From positions 1 to 8,341 of the forward strand of contig JADINB010000079.1 of assembly GCA_017694275.1 (NCBI GenBank): a DNA stretch of 8,341 bases, given 5' to 3'. The stretch is from Candidatus Egerieousia excrementavium. GTDB lineage: Bacteria; Bacteroidota; Bacteroidia; Bacteroidales; UBA932. Below, one piece after another: positions 1 through 5,904 of this stretch. Below the pieces are notes generated by a model. That model worked only from the letters and a program-made list of their open reading frames with translations. It searched no databases and was not told where the DNA came from. The position numbers and the translations under genes were made by a program. Positions within the stretch are counted from its first letter, which is position 1; the number at the start of each line of letters is the position of its first letter.

Positions 1-111
1 GACAATGTACTTATAAAACAGATTACCGATTTGGCATTGCTTTCAAACAATATGCTAAAAGGTAAAGAGTTGAACGAGTTTGTCAACAGAAGTCTGGAAA
101 TTCTCAAATAG
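1..111 (+). CDS. htpG: C-terminal end of HtpG (Hsp90-family chaperone), partial
   Basis: Frame 1 is open from the first base to a TAG stop and gives 36 residues. The piece contains DLALLSNNMLKGKELNEF followed by VNRSLEIL. This resembles the extreme C-terminus of bacterial HtpG, where a D-L-A-x-L-x-x-x-x-L-K-G-x-x-L-x-x-F-x-x-R-S pattern forms part of the C-terminal dimerisation domain. HtpG is a cytosolic ATP-dependent chaperone. The gene continues upstream of the window. A strong intrinsic terminator starts 27 bases after the stop, so htpG is the last gene of its transcript. The identification rests on a short fragment recognised from memory of the family, so it is good but not certain. Confidence 0.75.
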   Translation, partial: DNVLIKQITDLALLSNNMLKGKELNEFVNRSLEILK

Positions 112-137
112 CAGTAACTACTGTGCAGATGACAGAG

Positions 138-173
138 TCCGGCCGTTATTTTGATGCGGCCGGATTTTTTTTA
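138..173 (+). terminator. Intrinsic terminator of htpG
   Basis: A perfect 8-bp stem (TCCGGCCG at 138-145 with CGGCCGGA at 157-164) can be extended outward by a G-T wobble and an A-T pair. It has an 11-base loop and is followed directly by eight T residues (165-172). This is a textbook Rho-independent terminator for plus-strand transcription coming from htpG. There is no T-run on the other strand, so it should act in one direction only. The TAA stop codon of the minus-strand VanZ-like gene lies inside its loop (146-148). Confidence 0.9.
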
Positions 174-577
174 TCCGTCAGCAATACAAACAGACAGTGT
201 GCTGCAAATGTCCCTGCGACGAGCCCAACACAGTCTGCAATGCAGTCTGTATAATCCATCGAGCGGTAATTTGTAAACCATAACTGGAAAAGTTCAGTCA
301 TGCATGCAAGCATAATCCCGGATAACAATATTGTCATGGAAGTCATGTACCTTTTGCCGTCAAAGGGATTGAGAATGTAAAGCAGAAACCTGAAGACCAG
401 CGGATAGGGGAGAAACATTGCAAAATGGACCCATTTGTCGCTTCTTATTCCAAGAAAATATCCGCTGATTTGAATCTCCGTATCTGAAAAATCATACAGG
501 CAGCAAAAAAACAGCACAGCAAGATAGAGAAGCATCAGTGCTGTTGAAATAAAAATATAGCGGCCGTACCTTTTCAT
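146..577 (-). CDS. VanZ-like family membrane protein
   Basis: A 143-residue integral membrane protein with about four hydrophobic helices (roughly residues 8-28, 50-70, 78-100 and 112-134). It has the VanZ-family signature: D47-K48 with H51-F52 (DKWVHFAMF) at the start of helix 2, E95-LFQ in helix 3, then R105, D108, D111, D115 and G118 before the last helix. VanZ homologues are inner-membrane proteins. VanZ itself raises teicoplanin resistance, but for most small homologues the function is unknown, and isolated chromosomal copies like this should not be read as resistance genes. The ATG at 577 gives a complete first helix with a basic N-terminus (KRYGR). The next ATG (535) would cut that helix in half, so I keep 577. 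There is no Shine-Dalgarno sequence, and I find no TAnnTTTG motif upstream. The start codon sits at the loop edge of a terminator hairpin, and the last codons are shared with the htpG terminator. Expression may therefore depend on readthrough from the GIN-domain gene. Confidence 0.8.
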   Translation of the reverse strand: MKRYGRYIFISTALMLLYLAVLFFCCLYDFSDTEIQISGYFLGIRSDKWVHFAMFLPYPLVFRFLLYILNPFDGKRYMTSMTILLSGIMLACMTELFQLWFTNYRSMDYTDCIADCVGLVAGTFAAHCLFVLLTDKKNPAASK

Positions 578-589
578 ACGGCCGCTATA
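547..589 (-). terminator. Intrinsic terminator of the sigma/GIN operon, overlapping the VanZ-like start
   Basis: A perfect 13-bp inverted repeat (TATAGCGGCCGTA at 556-568, TACGGCCGCTATA at 577-589) has an 8-base loop. Read on the minus strand it is followed by TTTTTATTT (555-547). It lies 24 bases after the GIN-domain gene stop and is the natural end of the sigma-factor operon. The hairpin and T-run also encode residues 1-10 of the VanZ-like protein. The A of its ATG closes the stem, and the T and G are in the loop. Confidence 0.85.
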
Positions 590-613
590 ACTGCAAAAAT
601 CCTGCCTTATATT

Positions 614-1513
614 TTAGTTGCCTGATTCTATGCTGGCTGCATATTTTGGAAGTTTTTTGATAACTTCACTCTCGTTACATGTTCCAAAATATCTTATGTC
701 ACCGGCGCCGGAAACTTCCAGATCCAGATGCTCCTTTCCATATATTCTGACACTTGAAGAACCGGATGCATTGGCAGTCCCCCTATTGGCTATCATATCT
801 TTGGCATTTATTTCTGATGCTCCTGAAGCGTCAAGAGATATGATGTCTGTATGACCGCTTACCAATGCTTCTGCAGCACCTGACACTTCAATGACGGTTT
901 CGCCCATAACATTTTCTGCATAGACTTCAAAGTTTGCGGCTCCGCTTATATCTGCATAAAGCTTTTCTGTATTTTTGACAATTTTCAAAGTCAGATTGGA
1001 AGCACCGCTTGCACTGCCGCTCACGCTGCCGAACTCTCCCTTTATCAAACCGTTAGATGCTCCTGAAAAGTCGTAATCCAGCATACTGGCAGAGATATTG
1101 ATGCCCTTAAGGTCTGCAGCTCCGCTAAAGTCACATATGAACGTATTGTCAGCAGTAAAGTCGCCTATGGCTGTCAGTGTAGATGCTCCGCTGAAATCGA
1201 GCAAGTTGATCTTGCGCATCTGCAATTTTACCACAACTTCGTTTGAATTGTTGTAAAACCCTTTTCTAGGCAGATTCTTTGCACTGAGTATGAGTTTTCC
1301 ATTTTCACATCTTATATCCAGATATTTTTCCAAATCTTCCTGATATGTCACAGTAACAGATTCTGTTTTACCGTATGTAACCTCAACTGTATAGTTGAAG
1401 CCGGATTTGATTGCTGTAATTTCTCCAAAATTGAATTTTTCGGTTTTCAAACCTGCAGCCGATGCTGCAAATGCCATACATAACGAGATGGCTAGCATGA
1501 AAAATTTTTTCAT
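614..1513 (-). CDS. Secreted head-GIN-domain (DUF2807) putative adhesin-like protein
   Basis: A 299-residue protein with a Sec signal peptide (residues 1 to about 19, ending AFAASA) and no further membrane segment. After a short N-terminal part (about 22-100) come nine turns carrying SGA or SGS near residues 108, 130, 150, 169, 190, 211, 230, 250 and 268. The motifs recur every 18-22 residues as D-F-S-G-A-S/A, D-I-S-G-A and similar. This periodicity is typical of the right-handed beta-helix of the DUF2807 (head GIN domain, 'putative auto-transporter adhesin') family of Bacteroidota. The family is exported to the periplasm or outer membrane, and its role is not established. It lies 29 bases after the candidate anti-sigma gene in the same direction, with a strong terminator behind it, so it is the last gene of the sigma operon and a likely target of that sigma factor. 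No transpeptidase or type IX secretion signal is evident at the C-terminus. Confidence 0.85.
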   Translation of the reverse strand: MKKFFMLAISLCMAFAASAAGLKTEKFNFGEITAIKSGFNYTVEVTYGKTESVTVTYQEDLEKYLDIRCENGKLILSAKNLPRKGFYNNSNEVVVKLQMRKINLLDFSGASTLTAIGDFTADNTFICDFSGAADLKGINISASMLDYDFSGASNGLIKGEFGSVSGSASGASNLTLKIVKNTEKLYADISGAANFEVYAENVMGETVIEVSGAAEALVSGHTDIISLDASGASEINAKDMIANRGTANASGSSSVRIYGKEHLDLEVSGAGDIRYFGTCNESEVIKKLPKYAASIESGN

Positions 1514-1542
1514 AACACTGTTTTTTAATTATTTATAATACG

Positions 1543-2022
1543 TTATTTGTTTTCGGCAAGGAATGTCCTCAATTTTTCCAATCCTTCGTTTTTTTTCCGG
1601 TAATACTTTCTTATTATTTCCTCTTTCTCTTCCTTTGAAATTTCCTCTGGCAGTTGCTCTTCTATACGGGTTTCATCTTCGGTCAAATCCTTTACAGAAC
1701 GGATTATATCTTCCTTGATTGTATAATCCCTTTCTGCAGAGTTAAGCTGGTTTATCTCTTTTATAAGTATATAGTATTCCTCGATTTCTGCAATAGTATG
1801 CGTTTCGGTTTTATTTTCAGCTATATATAGCCCTACGGTAAGTAATATCGCAACCGATGCGGCTGCCAGGACTGCGTATCCCAGTATGACCTTACGGCTT
1901 TTTTTCTGCCTGACTCTTATCCCTTCCCTGATTCTAGAGAGCATCTGCTCTGAAAATCTGTCGGGCAGATGCTCTTTTGTGAGAGAATCTCTCTTTTTCT
2001 TCATGAAATCTTCCAAATTCAT
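1543..2022 (-). CDS. Single-pass membrane protein, candidate anti-sigma factor
   Basis: A 159-residue protein with a basic, polar N-terminal segment (1-43), one transmembrane helix (about 45-68) and a highly charged, Glu/Lys-rich helical C-terminal region (about 75-159), probably coiled-coil-like. The positive residues before the helix (RVRQKKSRK) predict an N-in, C-out topology, so the first 43 residues would be cytosolic and the tail periplasmic. That layout, and the four-base ATGA overlap with the ECF sigma gene, fit an anti-sigma factor. There is no HxxxCxxC zinc-binding (ZAS) motif, and I recognise no named domain, so this role is inferred from position and topology. A near-consensus Shine-Dalgarno sequence supports the ATG at 2022 over the in-frame ATG at codon 7. 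A plain structural protein of the operon remains possible. Confidence 0.6.
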   Translation of the reverse strand: MNLEDFMKKKRDSLTKEHLPDRFSEQMLSRIREGIRVRQKKSRKVILGYAVLAAASVAILLTVGLYIAENKTETHTIAEIEEYYILIKEINQLNSAERDYTIKEDIIRSVKDLTEDETRIEEQLPEEISKEEKEEIIRKYYRKKNEGLEKLRTFLAENK

Positions 2023-2555
2023 ATCACTTCCTCCTTTATGGACTTTATCAGTTTTGCCTTGCCTCTCATATATATGCTCCTTACCGTATTTTCATTCAAT
2101 CCGGTCATTTCAGCAATTTCTCGATATCCGTAATCCTCCATAAGGCGCAGCGTAAGTATTATTCTGTACTGGTCAGGCAAAAGCTTCATCTTTTTGCGGA
2201 TTTTTTCTGCCAATAAGTCTTCATTTTCCTGGTTTGCTGAAATATCCTCATCCATTATTAGAAACTCTGTCGTTTCATCTTTATATTCATCCTTGAAAAT
2301 GGAGTCTCGCTTTGCTTTCCTCAGAAAATCTATGGCCTTTCTCGTACAACATGTCGCAAGATAGGCTTCCATGTTCTTTATGCTGTCAACTCCTTTAACA
2401 CGGTATAATCCTACAAAGACTTCCTGGACAATATCCTTGGCATCGCTCTCACTGTTTAAAATCCTGAAAGCAGAACAATAGACCTTTTCTCCGTATTTGT
2501 AAAACAATTTTTCTATTTCACCTTCTCTCATAAGGCTGTTTTGTCTCTTTGCCAT
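2019..2555 (-). CDS. ECF-type RNA polymerase sigma factor (sigma-70 family)
   Basis: A 178-residue cytosolic sigma factor with only regions 2 and 4, as expected for group IV (ECF) sigmas. Region 2 spans about residues 14-84 and includes DAKDIVQEVF (38-47) and the -10-contacting segment around AIDFLRKAKR. An acidic linker follows. Region 4 begins at LLPDQYR (about 125), and its helix-turn-helix is YREIAEMTGLNENTVRS (144-160). The reading frame extends to a TTG at 2588, but a -7 promoter motif overlaps that codon. I therefore choose the ATG at 2555; the ATG at 2531 (MREGEIEKLF) is also possible. The gene overlaps the next one by ATGA and leads an operon ending with the GIN-domain protein, which suggests control of an envelope function. 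Divergent from it is the M19 dipeptidase. Autoregulation is common for such sigmas, but the visible promoter is of the housekeeping type. Confidence 0.9.
   Translation of the reverse strand: MAKRQNSLMREGEIEKLFYKYGEKVYCSAFRILNSESDAKDIVQEVFVGLYRVKGVDSIKNMEAYLATCCTRKAIDFLRKAKRDSIFKDEYKDETTEFLIMDEDISANQENEDLLAEKIRKKMKLLPDQYRIILTLRLMEDYGYREIAEMTGLNENTVRSIYMRGKAKLIKSIKEEVI
2030..2035 (-). promoter_or_regulatory. Strong Shine-Dalgarno site of the candidate anti-sigma gene
   Basis: The minus strand reads AAAGGAGG, 7 bases before the ATG at 2022, and lies inside the last codons of the sigma gene. It matches the complement of the usual 16S rRNA 3' end over 8 bases. This is unusual here: I see no comparable site before the dipeptidase, sigma, pyrD, hydrolase or cinA starts. 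With the ATGA overlap it suggests efficient translation of the second gene, coupled to the sigma gene. Confidence 0.75.
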
Positions 2556-2585
2556 ATATATGACGCAACTTTTCTGCTTTTGTTG

Positions 2586-2593
2586 CAAAAATA
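2586..2593 (-). promoter_or_regulatory. Candidate -7 promoter element of the sigma operon
   Basis: The minus strand reads TATTTTTG, a full match to the Bacteroidota sigma-A -7 consensus TAnnTTTG. Transcription would start near 2578-2582 and leave a leader of about 25 bases before the ATG at 2555. I see no TTTG -33 element at the usual spacing. The motif overlaps the upstream TTG codon (2588), which argues against that codon as the start. Confidence 0.5.
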
Positions 2594-2637
2594 TTCCGAA
2601 AAAACATCTTCCTCTCCGGTAAATTGAATAGAATGCT

Positions 2638-2645
2638 TATCTTTG
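2638..2645 (+). promoter_or_regulatory. Candidate -7 promoter element of the dipeptidase gene
   Basis: TATCTTTG matches TAnnTTTG completely and lies 33 bases before the dipeptidase ATG, giving a leader of roughly 26-30 bases. No convincing -33 TTTG is present. A small inverted repeat (ATGCTT at 2633-2638, AAGCAT at 2649-2654) flanks the element and could be an operator or chance. The rest of the 123-base divergent region (2556-2678) shows nothing else I can name. Confidence 0.55.
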
Positions 2646-2678
2646 AAAAAGCATTAATGAAAATAATTCTAAAACGTC

Positions 2679-3791
2679 ATGACAGCAAAACAACTTCACA
2701 AATCGGCTTTCGTGCTTGACTCACATTGCGATGCACCGCTCCGTCTGTTGCGCAACGGGGCAGATTTCGGTGTGCGTTGCCAGGAAGGCCATTATGACTT
2801 CATAAGAATGAAAGAGGGTGGGGTAGATGCCTCATTCTTTGCAGTATATACGTCAAATGCACTTGCTCCCGATGAAGCTACAAGAGTGGCGCTGCAACTC
2901 ATAGCCCGGATAAATGATGCCGTGTGGAAAAATAGAGACAAGGCAGCACTGGCAACTTCGGTAAGAGAAGGAAGAGAGTTGAAAGAACAGGGATTATGCG
3001 CAGTTTATATGGGTATGGAGAACGGTGCTCCAATACAGAAGGATCTTTCTCTTTTAAGGCTCTTTTATAAAATGGGCATACGCTATATCACTCTTACTCA
3101 TACAGGGAACAATGAAATCTGTGATTCCTCAGGACAGACGACAAAAAGATGGGGCGGCGTAAGCCCTTTCGGCAAGAATGTAATTGCGGAGATGAACCGT
3201 CTGGGGATGATTATAGACGTTTCGCATATATCAGATGATTCGTTTTACGATGTCTTGAAATATTCAAAGGCTCCTGTCGTGGCAACCCATTCATGCTGCA
3301 GGGCACTGGCTTCACATCCGAGAAACCTTACAGACCAGATGATAAAGGATCTTGCTGCAGCCGGAGGCGTCCTGCAGATTAATTTCTATCCGCCTTTCCT
3401 TAGTGATGAATATGCAGAAAAATTCTGGCCGCTTTGCGATGCATTTGACTCGGCTCAGGATTACATGAGGGCGCATCCCAGAAGCAAGGAGGCAGTGGCT
3501 GCGTTTAAAAAGGCAGAGAAAGAGATGTTTGCGCTTAAAAGACCTTCATACAAACTTCTTGTAGACCATATTGACCATGCCGTAAGTCTGGTGGGGGCAA
3601 AACATGTCGGGCTCGGTACAGATTACGACGGCATAGAGACAGCACCGGTCGGATTGGAGGACGTGAGCAGAATGGAACTGATAACCAGAGAACTTGTGGC
3701 AAGAGGTTACAGCGAAGATGATATAAGGGGAATCCTTGGTGAGAATTTCCTGAGAGTCTTTTCCGAAGTGGAAAATCTCTCTTACAGGTAG
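2679..3791 (+). CDS. Dipeptidase, peptidase family M19 (membrane/renal dipeptidase type)
   Basis: A 370-residue zinc hydrolase of the amidohydrolase-fold family M19, which cleaves dipeptides (including D-residue-containing ones in bacterial members). The expected metal and active-site residues are present in order: H16-x-D18 in DSHCDAP, the bridging E114 in GMENG, H141 in LTHTGNN, H183 in DVSHISD, H204 in ATHSCCRAL, and D315 in GLGTDYDG. The length is normal. The N-terminus is not a signal peptide, so a cytosolic enzyme is predicted, unlike the exported members. There is no Shine-Dalgarno sequence. The start fits the family, whose first strand (FVLDSH) follows within 10-15 residues. The gene has its own -7 element, stands alone on its strand, overlaps the menA tail by 10 bases, and has a terminator 50 bases past its stop. 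Peptide recycling or peptidoglycan dipeptide use is a reasonable inference, not shown by context. Confidence 0.92.
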   Translation: MTAKQLHKSAFVLDSHCDAPLRLLRNGADFGVRCQEGHYDFIRMKEGGVDASFFAVYTSNALAPDEATRVALQLIARINDAVWKNRDKAALATSVREGRELKEQGLCAVYMGMENGAPIQKDLSLLRLFYKMGIRYITLTHTGNNEICDSSGQTTKRWGGVSPFGKNVIAEMNRLGMIIDVSHISDDSFYDVLKYSKAPVVATHSCCRALASHPRNLTDQMIKDLAAAGGVLQINFYPPFLSDEYAEKFWPLCDAFDSAQDYMRAHPRSKEAVAAFKKAEKEMFALKRPSYKLLVDHIDHAVSLVGAKHVGLGTDYDGIETAPVGLEDVSRMELITRELVARGYSEDDIRGILGENFLRVFSEVENLSYR

Positions 3792-4696
3792 GAATCAAGA
3801 ATAAAACCTGCACATTGCAGGAATGTGAAGATTACAACATTGCGGGAGGTCTCTCCGAATATCGGATTCAGCGCCCTCCCGCTTTTTGTTTTCATTTTTC
3901 TCCATACGGTAAAATGCAGCGGAATATAGAGCATCGGGAGCAGTGCCGCACAGCAGTAGCCAGTACCAAGACCGTAAAGCGGAAGCAATGCGCCTGCAAG
4001 TCCTGTCAATAAGAAGAGCCTTCTTCCTGCCTTTTGGCTGCCCAAGAGTACCACGAGCGTTTTCTTGTTGCTCTCCCTGTCGCCGTGGAAATCTCTGTAA
4101 TTGTTCATAACCAGTATAGTATCAACTATAAGCCCGCATGAGAGGGCCGTAATTGCCGCAGTTGATGTTATGTAGCCGGCCAGTATGTAGTATGTAACAG
4201 TAACAGGTACAATGCCAAAGAATAGCAGGACAAGCAGGTCGCCCATTCCGATATATGAGAGCGGGTAGGGGCCTCCGGAATAGAGATAAGCAAAGAGTAT
4301 GCAGGCAATACCTATGAAAACAAGTTCGTATCCAGCATAGAAAAGCAGCGAGAGCCCGATCAGTGAGGAGAGTGTGACAGCAACGGCAATGCCTCTCTTC
4401 ATGTGCTTTATGTCTATCCATCCTTCAGCACATACCCTTTTGGGGCCAATCCTCTCTCCCTTACTGTCTGTTCCTTTTGTATAATCGAGGAGATCGTTTA
4501 TGAAATTGGCGGCAATCTGCATGCCTGATGCAAAGAGCAGTGCGAGCAGTGCCGGTGCAAATGCGAATCTGCTGTCGCAAAATGCCAAAGATACTGCAAT
4601 CAGGACAGGTGCCGCCGCTGCGCTCAAAGTCTTTGGACGAAGGGCAAGCACCCATGCTCTGAATGAATTGGGCCTTATCTGCTTCTCTTCTGTCAT
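3782..4696 (-). CDS. menA: 1,4-dihydroxy-2-naphthoate polyprenyltransferase (UbiA family)
   Basis: A 304-residue membrane prenyltransferase that joins 1,4-dihydroxy-2-naphthoate to a polyprenyl diphosphate to give demethylmenaquinone in the inner membrane. Two Asp-rich motifs of the UbiA superfamily, which bind Mg and diphosphate, are clear: N64-FINDLLD (D68, D71) followed by YTKGTD, and NNYRDFHGD (D202, D206) followed by ESNKKTL. The second motif, with N-N-x-R-D and K-K-T-L, and the late SGRALNPIFGETSRN segment are MenA-like rather than UbiA-like. About eight hydrophobic helices are visible. The length is typical. The ATG follows the stop of the hydrolase gene after one base (TAA-G-ATG), so translation is probably coupled. 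It is the last gene of the pyrD-led unit. Its 3' end overlaps the convergent dipeptidase gene by 10 bases. Menaquinone fits the quinone-linked PyrD in the same unit. Confidence 0.9.
   Translation of the reverse strand: MTEEKQIRPNSFRAWVLALRPKTLSAAAAPVLIAVSLAFCDSRFAFAPALLALLFASGMQIAANFINDLLDYTKGTDSKGERIGPKRVCAEGWIDIKHMKRGIAVAVTLSSLIGLSLLFYAGYELVFIGIACILFAYLYSGGPYPLSYIGMGDLLVLLFFGIVPVTVTYYILAGYITSTAAITALSCGLIVDTILVMNNYRDFHGDRESNKKTLVVLLGSQKAGRRLFLLTGLAGALLPLYGLGTGYCCAALLPMLYIPLHFTVWRKMKTKSGRALNPIFGETSRNVVIFTFLQCAGFILDSYL
3842..3892 (+). terminator. Intrinsic terminator of the dipeptidase gene, inside menA
   Basis: A perfect 8-bp outer stem (GCGGGAGG at 3842-3849 with CCTCCCGC at 3875-3882) encloses a nested 5-bp hairpin (TCCGA at 3854-3858, TCGGA at 3862-3866, 3-base loop). 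TTTTTGTTTT (3883-3892) follows directly. The geometry and T-run fit plus-strand termination 50 bases after the dipeptidase stop. The whole structure lies in the coding region of the convergent menA gene (around SGRALNPIFGETSR). Confidence 0.85.
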
Positions 4697-4697
4697 C

Positions 4698-5867
4698 TTA
4701 GCCGAGCATTCCAGCCTCTTTCAGAATAGAGTCAATCTTTTCTACCATGCTCCATCTGCTTTGGTCATTTCTGTTTTCAAAAACAAGAACAAGAATGTTC
4801 TTTTCCGGGAAACGGCCTGCATATATTTGAAATCCACCGTTATCGCCTGTATGGTAGACTTTTTTTGGCATTCCGGGCTTTTGCTCAATAAACCAGCCGT
4901 AGCCGTAAGAAGTATATGGCCTGTTCTGGTAACTGCTATATGTACTGTTGCTGACTGTAGTTATCGGCGAGTGGGCAATCTGCTTGAGGGAATCAGATAT
5001 GAGGACATTGTCCCGCAGCGCCTTTTCCCATTTTGCAAATTCATGTGTAGATGTATAAATGCCACCGTCTGCCTTGGTCGCAAAAAATGATTCTTCGCCA
5101 TAGTCATATTCTTTCCAGGTCGCACCGTTATCTTCCGTAATATATCCGTGGGCCATTCTTGGAATCTCTCTGCCAGCTTCGAAGTAGACGGTTTCATCCA
5201 TACCGGCGGGAGTGAAGATGTGCTCTTTCATATATTGTTCGAATGTCTGGCCTGAAACTTTCTCTATTATGGCAAAGCAGAGCTGGAAGGTGGGATTCTG
5301 ATATTCATAGTTGGTTCCTGGTTCGAAATTCAGATGGTCGAGTTCCTTGAAAAACTCTATGCTCTCTTTGTCTGTTGCTGTCAGTACAAAGTTTCTGTCT
5401 TCACGTGGCCTTAGATCTGGAAGGCCTGATGAGTGTGAAAGAAGGTGCTTGATTTTGATTCTCTTGAAGAAATCGGCTTTGAATTCAGGAAAATATTTGC
5501 TCATGTCATCTTCCAGACTGAGTTTTCCTTCTTCATGGAGCTGGAGGATAGCCATTGCCGTAAATTGTTTCGATACCGATGCTATGTTGAAAAATGTATT
5601 GCCATCTATTGCCGCGCCGGTATTCAAATCGGCAACGCCATAACTTTTCTCGAATATCACGGTATCGCCTTTCAATATGTATACCGAACCTCCAGGAATG
5701 TTTTCTCCATTTTCAATGATTGAATAACGGGCAGTAAAGAGAGAATCTAGCCTCTCTGCAACGACATCCGTTGCATTTTTCTTTTCATTACATGATTGCA
5801 TAAGGGTAAGTGTTAGTGCTGACAGGCAGGTCAGTGCCATTGTGCAATTATAAAAAAACTTTTTCAT
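4698..5867 (-). CDS. Serine hydrolase lipoprotein, beta-lactamase-related (family S12 type)
   Basis: A 389-residue exported serine hydrolase. The N-terminus is a lipoprotein signal with a hydrophobic stretch ending in LMQSC, so C26 is the likely lipidated residue. The following residues (NEKKN) do not form an obvious acidic surface-export signal, which suggests a periplasm-facing lipoprotein. The three active-site motifs of the class C beta-lactamase / D,D-peptidase fold are present: S97-VSK (S97 nucleophile, K100), Y189-QN, and H349-TG in place of KTG. The HTG variant is common in esterase and D-aminopeptidase-like S12 relatives, so I would not call it a beta-lactamase. Substrates could be peptidoglycan peptides, D-amino-acid peptides or esters. 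The gene lies 37 bases after cinA and one base before menA. Its C-terminus (residues 340-389) completes the fold, so it is not truncated. Confidence 0.85.
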   Translation of the reverse strand: MKKFFYNCTMALTCLSALTLTLMQSCNEKKNATDVVAERLDSLFTARYSIIENGENIPGGSVYILKGDTVIFEKSYGVADLNTGAAIDGNTFFNIASVSKQFTAMAILQLHEEGKLSLEDDMSKYFPEFKADFFKRIKIKHLLSHSSGLPDLRPREDRNFVLTATDKESIEFFKELDHLNFEPGTNYEYQNPTFQLCFAIIEKVSGQTFEQYMKEHIFTPAGMDETVYFEAGREIPRMAHGYITEDNGATWKEYDYGEESFFATKADGGIYTSTHEFAKWEKALRDNVLISDSLKQIAHSPITTVSNSTYSSYQNRPYTSYGYGWFIEQKPGMPKKVYHTGDNGGFQIYAGRFPEKNILVLVFENRNDQSRWSMVEKIDSILKEAGMLG

Positions 5868-5904
5868 ATTGCTTTGTTATTTGCTGTATATCAGTGTTTG
5901 TAAC

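Noticed and set aside
146..577. Calling the VanZ-like protein a glycopeptide-resistance determinant
   Set aside because: No vanA/B-type genes nearby and the organism appears Gram-negative; only the family membership is supported.
2556..2588. Longer sigma-factor N-terminus starting at TTG 2588
   Set aside because: The start is a TTG, the added residues are not sigma-like, and a TAnnTTTG -7 motif overlaps the codon. ATG 2555 (or 2531) fits better.
3759..3775. TTTTCC/GGAAAA inverted repeat near the dipeptidase end
   Set aside because: AT-rich 6-bp stem with no T-run on either strand, so not a terminator.
3800..3821. Hairpin CCTGCA/TGCAGG followed on the minus strand by TTTTATT as a menA terminator
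   Set aside because: The stem is only 6 bp with a 3-base loop and a weak T-run, and it lies upstream of the menA stop codon, so it would give mRNA without a stop. Probably chance.
4500..5090. 196-codon plus-strand open frame across menA and the hydrolase gene
   Set aside because: Antisense to two well-supported genes with all expected motifs; its translation has no recognisable domain.
4698..5867. Calling the S12-type hydrolase a beta-lactamase resistance gene
   Set aside because: It has the shared SxxK/YxN fold motifs but HTG instead of KTG and a lipoprotein signal. The wider esterase/peptidase family is more likely.
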